Positions 43,301 to 50,419 of a stretch of 64,000 bases of DNA are shown here, in pieces (position 1 is the first letter of the stretch; each line of letters opens with the position of its first letter). The stretch covers positions 1 to 64,000 of the forward strand of contig CAJTSR010000012.1 in NCBI GenBank assembly GCA_910579035.1, written 5' to 3'. The notes under the pieces are model-generated. The model was given only the letters and a program-made list of their open reading frames with translations, was not told the origin of the DNA and did not search any database. Origin of the DNA: an uncultured Muribaculaceae bacterium (GTDB taxonomy: Bacteria > Bacteroidota > Bacteroidia > Bacteroidales > Muribaculaceae). The position numbers were made by a program, and so were the translations under genes.

Positions 43301-43951
43301 TGCAACAGGGTTCTGGGGCGTGAGCGCGCGGCTGCGGAATTTGGCAAGAGCCTCGCGGTCGAGCAGCGGCTCGAGGTCTTCCATCTCAAGGGTTTCTATC
43401 TTCTGGATTTCGTGCGATGTACGGAAACCGTCGAAGAAATTAACGAAAGGAACGCTGCTCTTGATAGTCGACAGGTGTGCAACTCCGGCGAGATCCATAA
43501 CTTCCTGCACAGAGCCTTCGGCAAGCATTGCAAAGCCGGTCTGACGAACAGACATCACGTCCTGATGGTCACCGAAGATCGAAAGGGCGTGGGAAGCGAT
43601 GGTACGGGCGGATACATGGAAAACTGTCGGCAGAAGCTCGCCGGCGATTTTGTACATATTCGGGATCATCAGGAGCAAGCCCTGCGATGCTGTATAGGTG
43701 GTGGTAAGAGCACCTGCCTGAAGAGAGCCGTGAACAGCACCTGCTGCGCCGCCTTCCGACTGCATTTCCTGAACAAGCACTGTTTCACCGAAGATGTTCT
43801 TGCGGCCTGCAGCAGCCCATTCGTCGACGTATTCTGCCATAGTCGAAGAAGGGGTGATAGGGTAAATGGCAGCAACCTCCGAGAACATATAGCTCACGTG
43901 GGCGGCTGCTTGATTACCGTCGCAGGTCAAGAATTTTTTTTCTTTACTCAT
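40367..43951 (-). CDS. nifJ: Pyruvate:ferredoxin (flavodoxin) oxidoreductase
   Basis: A 1194-aa single-chain enzyme that oxidises pyruvate to acetyl-CoA and CO2 and reduces ferredoxin, central to anaerobic energy metabolism. The pyruvate-binding domain I shows AIYPITPSSTMAEYVDEWAA (about 27-46). Two 4Fe-4S clusters are bound by CIQCNKCAYVCP (about 690) and CLGCGNCVDVCPG (about 748). A further Cys pair CSGCGE lies near 815, and the thiamine-diphosphate site GDGAAYDIGFGG falls near 970. The ATG at 43951 is preferred; upstream in-frame codons lack similarity. The leader holds two copies of GCCATATG. Confidence 0.97.
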   Translation of the reverse strand: MSKEKKFLTCDGNQAAAHVSYMFSEVAAIYPITPSSTMAEYVDEWAAAGRKNIFGETVLVQEMQSEGGAAGAVHGSLQAGALTTTYTASQGLLLMIPNMYKIAGELLPTVFHVSARTIASHALSIFGDHQDVMSVRQTGFAMLAEGSVQEVMDLAGVAHLSTIKSSVPFVNFFDGFRTSHEIQKIETLEMEDLEPLLDREALAKFRSRALTPQNPVARGMAENGDVFFQHREACNTHYEAVPEVVESYMAEITRITGREYHLFNYYGAADAERVIIAMGSVTQAAQEAIDHLVAKGEKVGLVSVHLYRPFSAKHFLAAVPATAKRIAVLDRTKEPGANGEPLYLDVKECFYGRENAPLIVGGRYGLASKDTTPSQIVSVFDNLALPMPKDHFTLGIEDDVTFTSLPMVAEVALGDPSTYEAKFYGLGADGTVGANKNSVKIIGDNTDKYCQAYFAYDSKKSGGFTCSHLRFGDRPIRSTYLVNTPNFVACHVQAYLNMYDVTRGLRDGGTFLLNTIWDGEELAKHLPNHIKRYFAEHNITVYYINATKIAQEIGLGNRTNTILQSAFFRITEVIPVDLAIEQMKKFIVKSYGKKGQDIVDKNNQAVDRGGEYHKLAVDPAWAQLPDDAKASNNDPAFINEIVRPINAQNGDLLKVSDFKNIPDGTWQQGTAAYEKRGVAAFVPEWLEENCIQCNKCAYVCPHASIRPFVLDEAEVKAAPFGEAGSIPALGPAFKGMRFIQAVDVLDCLGCGNCVDVCPGKKGVKALEMKPLETQLEVQNDWNYCVEHVASKQNLVDVTANVKNSQFATPLFEFSGACSGCGETPYVKLISQLFGDHEMVANATGCSSIYSGSVPSTPYTTNADGHGPAWANSLFEDFAEFGLGMKVATEKIRERLAVLMQQATECPMCSDEIKELAKQWLSAPHSAGVTREVYNKLVPLCEACGCDTCKAIIELKGFIVARSQWIIAGDGAAYDIGFGGLDHVLASGKNVNVIVVDTEVYSNTGGQSSKATPMGAIAKFASAGKRIRKKDLGLIASTYGYVYVAQIAMGADQAQTLKAIREAEAYDGPSLIIAYAPCISHGIKAGMGKAQAEEARAVECGYWHLWRYNPDAETRGENPFTLDSKAPNWDLFEDFLTGEVRYATVKKQYPAEAEELFAAAKQNAQWRYNNYLRLSQQQWGVDPFVGKLEKENEQL

Positions 43952-44068
43952 AACGTTTGTAATCGGGTTATATACGAAATTGATTGTTTTCTGATTATAC
44001 TTCACAATACGCGCCATATGGCTATTTTACTCAACGAGCTCATATGGCCCAAGTGCCTATTGAATATG

Positions 44069-44076
44069 CAAAGTTA
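44069..44076 (-). promoter_or_regulatory. Putative -7 box (TAACTTTG) for nifJ
   Basis: A minus-strand TAnnTTTG match giving a leader of about 110 bases. GCCATATGGC (44013-44022) and a second GGCCATATG (minus strand, about 44040-44048) lie inside that leader. Confidence 0.45.
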
Positions 44077-44140
44077 CAACTTTTTCTGTTTTATAAGGCC
44101 ATATTCTGCCAAAAACAGAAGCCTCAATGGTGAAAAAGAT

Positions 44141-44177
44141 TTAAGAGGGTAAAGCCGACTTGGCTCCACCCTCTTAA
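44141..44177 (-). terminator. Terminator of the DUF389 gene
   Basis: Stem TTAAGAGGGT / ACCCTCTTAA with an inner AGCC/GGCT pair, followed on the minus strand by ATCTTTTTC. It lies eight bases after the DUF389 stop. Confidence 0.8.
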
Positions 44178-44184
44178 AACAGCG

Positions 44185-45549
44185 TTATGGCACCTCTACC
44201 ACTTCCACCGGCGACACTTTCAAGCGCGCTTCAAGATATTCTTCGAGCTTGCGGCGCTCGGCTGTGCCGAATCGTGCCTTGGTGTGTATCAGGGCTATGT
44301 TTGCGGTGTCGGCCACGCTTTCACCGGGCACGGAGAACACCGTGGAAGCAACCGCTATGTCCTTAATCTGCGGGAAAAGCACTTTTATTTCAGGCGCTAT
44401 CTCAGGTGCCACAAGCGCAGAAACCCTCTGCTGCTCTATCACGGCCTCCAACGAGTCGATGGTCGACTGCTGGCGGGTTATGGTGTTCTGCGCTATGCGG
44501 TATATGTCGCCCACACCCTGCGCCGCAAGCGGATCAGACTTGGAAGTTGACGCGGCTCCGCCTCCCTGAATGAAGTACAGCTTCGTACCCGCAAGGCCGT
44601 AATATTTAAGACGCGGAGTAAGCGCAAGGCGAAGAGAATCGGAGGGCAGCAACTTGCCTATCAATGTTATGGACAAGCAGCGTTCGCCTTTTTCAAAATA
44701 TGCCTTCCGGCTGAGAACCTGTGTGTCGGGGAAATCACACTCGTGGGCAATGAACTTGTCCGCCTCCATAGTGAAACGACTGTCCTTAAGCATATTGTAT
44801 GTAAGATATATGCTTGGCAGCATAGTCAGCACGGCAAGCGAATAAACTATCCGGCGCACGCTTTTGGCTCGCTTGTCGTCGGCGTCACGCACACCTTTGT
44901 ACTTCATAAGCTTAACGCCTATGAAAGTCGCAAAGGCTATGTATATCGAGTTGATTATAAACAGATATGTAGCCCCGAAGAAATAATTCATCTGCCAGGT
45001 GGCCAAGCCGTAGCCCGCCGTACACAAAGGCGGCATGAGTGCCGTGGCTATGGCCACACCCGGAATAACATTGCCTTTGTTGGTGCTTCCGAGCGCTATA
45101 ATGCCGGCACCACCGCCCACAAAGCCTATCAGCACATCGTATATGGTTGGCGACGTGCGCGCGAGCAGCTCGCTATGCTGCTCGTTGACTGGTGATATAA
45201 GGAAAAACAGCGTCGATGCTATTATCGAGAAGCCCGCCGCCATAAGCAGGTTGCGGACGCAACGTTTAATAAGGTCGAAGTCGTGGATACCTACTCCGAG
45301 TCCTATGCCGATGATAGGCCCCATAAGCGGAGATATAAGCATGGCGCCTATTATCACCGCAGTGGAGTTTGTGTTAAGCCCCAGCGAGGCTATGAGTATG
45401 GCAAGCACGAGGATAAGTATGTTTGTTCCTCTGAACGACACGCCCTCGCGTATATTCTGCTCTGCCTGTTCCTGCGACACCAGCTGCCCGGAAAGTGAGA
45501 AATAATTGACAAAGAAATTACTTATTCTCTGCGCTAAATTACCTTTCAT
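44185..45549 (-). CDS. DUF389 membrane protein
   Basis: A 454-aa membrane protein of the DUF389 (TIGR00341-type) family. The N-terminal part has five or six helices with the signature NSTAVIIGAMLISPLMGPII (about 61-80) and FGGAG-like VGGGAGIIALGS. The C-terminal 220 residues are soluble and mixed alpha/beta. The family's role is unknown, although transport or stress functions have been suggested. The ATG at 45549 is preferred over a start inside the upstream terminator hairpin. It is monocistronic between two terminators. Confidence 0.9.
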   Translation of the reverse strand: MKGNLAQRISNFFVNYFSLSGQLVSQEQAEQNIREGVSFRGTNILILVLAILIASLGLNTNSTAVIIGAMLISPLMGPIIGIGLGVGIHDFDLIKRCVRNLLMAAGFSIIASTLFFLISPVNEQHSELLARTSPTIYDVLIGFVGGGAGIIALGSTNKGNVIPGVAIATALMPPLCTAGYGLATWQMNYFFGATYLFIINSIYIAFATFIGVKLMKYKGVRDADDKRAKSVRRIVYSLAVLTMLPSIYLTYNMLKDSRFTMEADKFIAHECDFPDTQVLSRKAYFEKGERCLSITLIGKLLPSDSLRLALTPRLKYYGLAGTKLYFIQGGGAASTSKSDPLAAQGVGDIYRIAQNTITRQQSTIDSLEAVIEQQRVSALVAPEIAPEIKVLFPQIKDIAVASTVFSVPGESVADTANIALIHTKARFGTAERRKLEEYLEARLKVSPVEVVEVP

Positions 45550-45582
45550 TATCTGTTGTTTGCTACTGACACATCGTAAAAT

Positions 45583-45619
45583 AGCTTTGGAATGCCTCTC
45601 AAAGAGGCATTCCAAAGCT
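45583..45619 (-). terminator. Terminator of the succinate CoA-transferase gene
   Basis: A perfect 17-bp stem AGCTTTGGAATGCCTCT / AGAGGCATTCCAAAGCT with a 3-base loop, followed on the minus strand by ATTTTACG. It is one of the strongest hairpins in the window, 19 bases after the stop at 45638. Confidence 0.85.
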
Positions 45620-45637
45620 CATGTCGATAGGATTAGA

Positions 45638-47128
45638 TTAGAAATATTTGCCCAAATCCGCGTTGCGCATATCGCCTGTTTCGTTGAAGGCGTTATGGAA
45701 TTCAAATGCGGCTTTCAGTGAATGAGGTGTCTGCCCTGCCCCGCGCTTGAGATAGTCGGTAAGCATCTCGCGATACATCGGGTGAGCGCAGTTATTTATG
45801 ATTTCGTATGCACGTTCCACCGGGTCCTTGTGGCGAAGATCGGCGATACCCTGGTCGGTAACAAGGATATCTACAGAGTGTTCGCTGTGGTCGGGGTGGG
45901 CAACCATCGGCACGATATTGCTGATAGCGCCTCCCTTGGTGATCGACGGACAGCTGAATATCGATATGTAGGCATTGCGGGTAAAGTCGCCCGAGCCGCC
46001 GATACCGTTCATCATCTTTGTGCCGAGAACGTGGGTGGAGTTCACGCTGCCGAAAAGGTCGGCTTCGAGCGCCGTATTCATGGCAATGACACCTATTCGG
46101 CGTATAACTTCGGGATTGTTCGATATCTCGGCCGGACGCATCAGAATCTTGTCGTGGAAGAAGCCCATGTCGGCGAAGAGCTTTTCTTCGGTCTGGTCAG
46201 AGAATGTCATCGAGCATGTGCTGGCAAAGGTACATTTGCCTTTTTTAAGCAGCTCGAGAACAGCGTCCTGTATAACTTCGGTATACATCATGAAGTTAGG
46301 CAGCTCCTTGCTCTCGCCGAGGTCGTAGAGCACGGCATTGGCGACATTGCCCACGCCCGACTGCAGCGGCAGGAACTCCTTGGGCAGACGGCCCGACTTG
46401 TACTCGCCCACGAGGAAGTTGACCACATTGCGGCCAATCTGGTTGGAAATTTCGTCGGGAGCGGTGAAAGGCTTCACGCAGTCATAGGAGTCAGTGTGCA
46501 CTATGCCCACGATTTTGGCGGGATCGACCTTCAGCACGGGGCTGCCCACGCGGTCGTTCGCGGCATAGATAGGTATTTCGCGACGACGCGGAGGATCGAG
46601 CGGCATATATATATCGTGCATGCCGAGCAGCGACTTGGGCAGCTTGGCGTTAAGCTCGATGAAGATTTTTTTAGCCAGCATGGCGTAGGTGGGAACATTA
46701 CCCACACCGCAGCCAAGCACAATCTCGCCGTCCGGCGTGATGTCGGCAGCTTCAATAATGGCGAAGTCGATGGGGCCGTATGTGCCATAGCGTACTTCTT
46801 GCGCCATTTCAGACAGATGGCGGTCGAAATAGTGACAGTCGTGCGCGTTGATGCGCTTACGCAGGTCGGGCACGTTCTGATAAGGAGCACGCATATTGTA
46901 TGCGTTAGCACGGGCGAGCACACCGTCAACATGGTCGCTGGTCGACGCCCCGGTAAACATGTTTACCTTGAAAGGCCGGCCGGCCTCATGCTCACGCACA
47001 GCCTTGGCGGCAAGTGCCTCGGTTATTGCCTTGGGAGTACCGGGTGCGGTAAAGCCCGACAGGCCGATTGTGGCGCCGTTGTGGATTATCTCTGCCGCTT
47101 CCTGAGCGGTCATCTGATTGAATGCCAT
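45638..47128 (-). CDS. Succinate CoA-transferase (acetyl-CoA hydrolase/transferase family)
   Basis: A 496-aa CoA-transferase closest to the YgfH/succinate:propionyl- or acetyl-CoA group. GLSGFTAPGTPKAI (about 22-35), LQSGVGNVANAVL (about 252-264), and MMYTEVIQD (about 278) with the catalytic Glu are visible, as are the C-terminal GIADLR and late family motifs. The enzyme moves CoA between succinate and propionate or acetate, which fits the succinate/propionate fermentation of Bacteroidales. A small hypothetical gene lies 30 bases upstream on the same strand, and the terminator hairpin follows. Confidence 0.93.
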   Translation of the reverse strand: MAFNQMTAQEAAEIIHNGATIGLSGFTAPGTPKAITEALAAKAVREHEAGRPFKVNMFTGASTSDHVDGVLARANAYNMRAPYQNVPDLRKRINAHDCHYFDRHLSEMAQEVRYGTYGPIDFAIIEAADITPDGEIVLGCGVGNVPTYAMLAKKIFIELNAKLPKSLLGMHDIYMPLDPPRRREIPIYAANDRVGSPVLKVDPAKIVGIVHTDSYDCVKPFTAPDEISNQIGRNVVNFLVGEYKSGRLPKEFLPLQSGVGNVANAVLYDLGESKELPNFMMYTEVIQDAVLELLKKGKCTFASTCSMTFSDQTEEKLFADMGFFHDKILMRPAEISNNPEVIRRIGVIAMNTALEADLFGSVNSTHVLGTKMMNGIGGSGDFTRNAYISIFSCPSITKGGAISNIVPMVAHPDHSEHSVDILVTDQGIADLRHKDPVERAYEIINNCAHPMYREMLTDYLKRGAGQTPHSLKAAFEFHNAFNETGDMRNADLGKYF

Positions 47129-47158
47129 TGCTTTAATACGATGGTTTAATATGTGTTT

Positions 47159-47578
47159 TCAAAATTTAGTTTTAAGGATTTCGCTCCAAATAATGGCGCT
47201 ACGCAGATCCCCTCCCGGAACGCCGGGCATACGCCGCTCATCCTCTTCGGAGCTAACAGGGCGCATCGGCTCGTCGGAAGTGACTCTCCGCCCTTCTTCC
47301 GGCAACTCCACAGGCGCCTGAGCCTCCGATTTTGTAGGCGCGGCAGCTGCGGGCATATCCGCACGCCGCCGTCTTTGCCGGGCCTCGCTGCGACTCTTTG
47401 CTGCTTCTTCATTGGAAAAAGCATAGGCAGCTACGGCCACGCTGCGGTCTTGAACCGGGCGCTGCACTGCGGCCTTGGGCTTCTTGGCGCCTTTCTTCTT
47501 AGAACTGAATTTCTCCGAGAAGAACACCAAAGCGCCGACTCCTATAGCAATGAGTGTAGAAAGTAAGTCGGAATCCAC
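47159..47578 (-). CDS. Hypothetical protein with an N-terminal membrane anchor
   Basis: A 140-aa protein (139 codons plus stop). One hydrophobic segment (about 6-19, LSTLIAIGVGALVFF) is followed by a very basic stretch (SSKKKGAKKPK), an Ala/Arg-rich region and an acidic, Pro-rich tail ending in a short hydrophobic patch. No family was recognised. The GTG at 47578 is preferred because the longer version would overlap the divergent miaB promoter. It lies just upstream of the CoA-transferase gene and may share its transcript. Confidence 0.6.
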   Translation of the reverse strand: MDSDLLSTLIAIGVGALVFFSEKFSSKKKGAKKPKAAVQRPVQDRSVAVAAYAFSNEEAAKSRSEARQRRRRADMPAAAAPTKSEAQAPVELPEEGRRVTSDEPMRPVSSEEDERRMPGVPGGDLRSAIIWSEILKTKF

Positions 47579-47587
47579 GTTTTTTTG

Positions 47588-47595
47588 TAATTTTG
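47588..47595 (+). promoter_or_regulatory. Putative -7 box (TAATTTTG) for miaB
   Basis: A plus-strand TAnnTTTG match 47 bases before the ATG at 47643, between the two divergent genes. Confidence 0.45.
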
Positions 47596-47642
47596 CACAA
47601 AAATAATCAATCTTGTGCAATGGCACAAATATTTCAAAGCAA

Positions 47643-48965
47643 ATGAGCCGAACATTATATATAGAAACCTACGGCTGCCAGATGAACGTGGCCGATAGCG
47701 AAGTCGTGGCCGCAATCATGGAGATGGCGGGATATACAATCTCCGACAAAATCGACGATGCCGACGCGGTGCTGCTCAACACCTGCTCGATACGCGACAA
47801 TGCCGAACAGAAGATAGTGAGCCGCCTGCAAGCGCTCGGCGCCGAACGCCGCAAGCGAGGCCGCCTCATAATCGGCGTGATAGGCTGCATGGCCGAACGC
47901 GTGCAGCAAGAGCTCGTCGGGAACCACGGCGTGGACATCGTGGCAGGCCCCGACTCGTATATGGACCTCCCTGCCCTCTTTGCCTCCGCCGAGCAGGGGC
48001 ACCCTGCCGTGAGCGTCGAACTAAGCACCACTGAAACGTACCGCGACATTGTACCCGCCCGCATTCCGGGCCACAACGTGAGCGGCTTCATAAGCATAAT
48101 GCGCGGCTGCGACAACTTCTGCTCGTACTGCATCGTACCGTACACCCGGGGACGAGAACGCAGCCGCCCCCTCGACAGCATACTGCGCGAACTCTCCGAC
48201 CTGCGCGCAAGAGGCTACAAAGAAGTGACTCTGCTGGGACAGAACGTGAACAGCTACCGCTTCGTAGCCGACGACGGCACCACCACGGATTTCGCAGCAC
48301 TGCTATCAGCCGTGGCCACGGCAGCGCCCGATATGAGGGTGCGATTCACCACATCGCACCCAAAGGACATGTCCGACACCATAATCGACGCCATAGCGGC
48401 GCACCCAAACATCTGCCGCCATATACACCTCCCTGTACAGAGCGGCAGCAACTCGGTGCTCAAAGCCATGAACCGCAAGTACACGCGCGAATGGTACCTC
48501 GACCGCATAGCCGCAATACGCAGCCGCATTCCCGACTGCGGCATAAGCACCGACCTGTTCACAGGTTTTCACGGCGAAAGCGAAGAGGATTTCGAGCAAA
48601 CCCTCGAACTTATGCGCGAAGTAGGCTTCGACTCCTCCTTTATGTTCAAATACTCGGAACGCCCCGGTACACTCGCCGCACGCACTATGCCCGACAACAT
48701 CAGCGAAGATGTGAAAATAGAGCGCCTTAACCGTATGATAGCCCTGCAGGGAGAGTTGTCGCTTGCCTCGAACAAAGCCGATATCGGCAAAGTCTTCGAC
48801 GTACTCGTGGAGGGCGTGGCAAAGCGCAGCAAGGAGCAGATGGTAGGCCGCACGAGCCAGAATAAAACCGCAGTTTTCCCGCGCGGCGAAGCCAAGGTCG
48901 GCCAGACAGTACGTGTGGAAGTGGTCGACGCCACCTCCGCCACCCTCATCTGCCGCCTCGCATAA
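47643..48965 (+). CDS. miaB: tRNA-2-methylthio-N6-dimethylallyladenosine synthase MiaB
   Basis: A 440-aa radical SAM methylthiotransferase that adds the methylthio group to position 37 of certain tRNAs. The auxiliary-cluster cysteines are in YGCQMN (8-13), NTCSIRD and GCMAER. The radical SAM cluster is in RGCDNFCSYCIVPYTRGRE (about 152-170). A TRAM RNA-binding domain ends the chain. The ATG at 47643 is preferred over an upstream TTG. Length is typical. The bidirectional terminator at 48977 ends the gene. Confidence 0.96.
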   Translation: MSRTLYIETYGCQMNVADSEVVAAIMEMAGYTISDKIDDADAVLLNTCSIRDNAEQKIVSRLQALGAERRKRGRLIIGVIGCMAERVQQELVGNHGVDIVAGPDSYMDLPALFASAEQGHPAVSVELSTTETYRDIVPARIPGHNVSGFISIMRGCDNFCSYCIVPYTRGRERSRPLDSILRELSDLRARGYKEVTLLGQNVNSYRFVADDGTTTDFAALLSAVATAAPDMRVRFTTSHPKDMSDTIIDAIAAHPNICRHIHLPVQSGSNSVLKAMNRKYTREWYLDRIAAIRSRIPDCGISTDLFTGFHGESEEDFEQTLELMREVGFDSSFMFKYSERPGTLAARTMPDNISEDVKIERLNRMIALQGELSLASNKADIGKVFDVLVEGVAKRSKEQMVGRTSQNKTAVFPRGEAKVGQTVRVEVVDATSATLICRLA

Positions 48966-48976
48966 CCACCGCATAA

Positions 48977-49016
48977 CAAACGAATCGCGAAGCTTTCCGG
49001 CTCCGCGATTCGTTTG
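48977..49016. terminator. Bidirectional terminator between miaB and sdaA
   Basis: A perfect 13-bp stem CAAACGAATCGCG / CGCGATTCGTTTG with a 14-base loop. T-rich sequence lies on the plus side. It serves miaB (+) and the convergent serine dehydratase gene (-). Confidence 0.85.
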
Positions 49017-49033
49017 TTTATTCAGCGACAAAT

Positions 49034-50233
49034 TCACTTGATGACCGCAAGGCCACCAAGCGCAGTTTCTTTATATAGCGACGGGATATCGTGGCCTGTC
49101 TGCTTCATAACTTCCACTATGCGGTCGAAATCGACAGAATGCTTGCCGTCGGAGAACGCCGCATACAGATTGGCGTCGAGAGCACGCGCGGCCGCGTAAG
49201 CATTGCGTTCGATGCAGGGTATCTGCACCAGACCGCACACAGGGTCGCACGTAAGTCCGAGATGATGCTCAAGCCCCATTTCCGCCGAATACTCTATCTG
49301 TGCGGGGGTGCCGCCGAACAATTGCGACGCCGCCGCGGCAGCCATAGCGCACGCCACGCCGACCTCGCCTTGGCACCCTACCTCGGCACCCGAAATCGAT
49401 GCGTTCTGCTTCACTACATTGCCGAAAAGACCGGCCGTGGCAAGCGCACGGAGTATGCGCTTCTCGCTGAAGCCCTTCGACGTGTGCAGATGGTACAGCA
49501 CCGCCGGCACTATGCCGCACGAGCCGCAGGTGGGCGCGGTGACGATAAGGCCGCCCGAGGCATTCTCCTCCGAAACAGCAAGAGCATATGCGTATACAAG
49601 ACCGCGGCTTTTGAGCGATTTGCTATACCCCTCGGCATGTACGTAATAGCTCACAGCCTTGCGCCGCACGCCAAGACCGCCGGGCAGCACGCCTTCTGCC
49701 TCTATGCCGCGCTCAACAGCCGCCTTCATCACCTTCCATACCTCGGCAAGATAATCCCATATTTCCTCGCCCTCGCAGTCGTTGACATACTCCCAGTATG
49801 TCTTTCCCGTCTGCTCGCAGTGGCGCAAGATATCCGAGATTTTGGTGAGCGGATATATGTCGGGGCCGGCATTGCGGCCTTGTCCCTCCTCGACAATATC
49901 GCCTCCGCCAACGGAATATACCGTCCAGTTGTCAAATTCCGCGCCCGATGCGTCGAATGCCCGAAAAGTCATACCGTTGGTATGAAAGGCAAGAACCGTT
50001 TCGGGTTTCCACACTATTTCAGCGGGAGCCACTGCCGTAAGTTCGGCAAGTATGGCCTGATCGGTAAGGTGGCCGCGGCCTGTAGCCGCGAGAGCGCCAT
50101 AAAGCGTCACTTCATAGCGCGCGGCACGCTCGCTTGTGCGGCCGGCGAACAGTCGCGCGGCCTTCTGCGGCCCCATGGTGTGAGAGCTGCTCGGCCCGTG
50201 CCCTATCTTGTATAATTGTCGAAGAGATTCCAT
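49034..50233 (-). CDS. sdaA: L-serine ammonia-lyase (iron-sulfur type)
   Basis: A 399-aa single-chain L-serine dehydratase that yields pyruvate and ammonia. The beta part opens with YKIGHGPSSSHTMGPQKAA (8-26), the family hallmark. The alpha part has APTCGSCGIVPAVLYH (about 236-251) and LTCDPVCGLVQIPCIERNA (about 334-352), whose cysteines bind the 4Fe-4S cluster. The pyruvate formed could feed the oxidoreductase encoded nearby. The start lies only five bases from the inverted-repeat element at 50238-50401, which therefore forms its whole upstream region. Confidence 0.95.
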   Translation of the reverse strand: MESLRQLYKIGHGPSSSHTMGPQKAARLFAGRTSERAARYEVTLYGALAATGRGHLTDQAILAELTAVAPAEIVWKPETVLAFHTNGMTFRAFDASGAEFDNWTVYSVGGGDIVEEGQGRNAGPDIYPLTKISDILRHCEQTGKTYWEYVNDCEGEEIWDYLAEVWKVMKAAVERGIEAEGVLPGGLGVRRKAVSYYVHAEGYSKSLKSRGLVYAYALAVSEENASGGLIVTAPTCGSCGIVPAVLYHLHTSKGFSEKRILRALATAGLFGNVVKQNASISGAEVGCQGEVGVACAMAAAAASQLFGGTPAQIEYSAEMGLEHHLGLTCDPVCGLVQIPCIERNAYAAARALDANLYAAFSDGKHSVDFDRIVEVMKQTGHDIPSLYKETALGGLAVIK

Positions 50234-50237
50234 ATTT

Positions 50238-50401
50238 AGAGTATGTTTACTTTTGGCTTATGTTAAAATTTAGAATGATTTTTCGAGTATGTTTTGAGAT
50301 TGAATGAAGGAGTTATGGGGTTCCATAACGACTGAATGAAAGCTTGAAACAGGCCGAAAAAGCTTCTAAAGATTTCATAGAGTTAAAAGTAAACATACTC
50401 T
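50238..50401. repeat. Compact inverted-repeat (MITE-like) element
   Basis: The ends are a perfect 17-bp inverted repeat: AGAGTATGTTTACTTTT at 50238-50254 and its complement at 50385-50401. Inside are a second copy of the core, GAGTATGTTTT (50285-50295), a 7-bp hairpin GTTATGG-GGTT-CCATAAC (50312-50329) and two TGAATGAA repeats (50301, 50333). There is no coding frame. The size and layout fit a miniature inverted-repeat element or a structured RNA. It fills most of the gap between sdaA and the transporter gene. Confidence 0.55.
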
Positions 50402-50419
50402 TAGAGGGTGTTTAATAAT

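Noticed and set aside
45722..47149. A 475-codon frame opposite the succinate CoA-transferase
   Set aside because: Shadow of a well-conserved gene; the frame shows no domain of its own.
49091..50215. A 374-codon frame opposite sdaA
   Set aside because: Shadow frame; the opposite strand has the serine dehydratase signatures.
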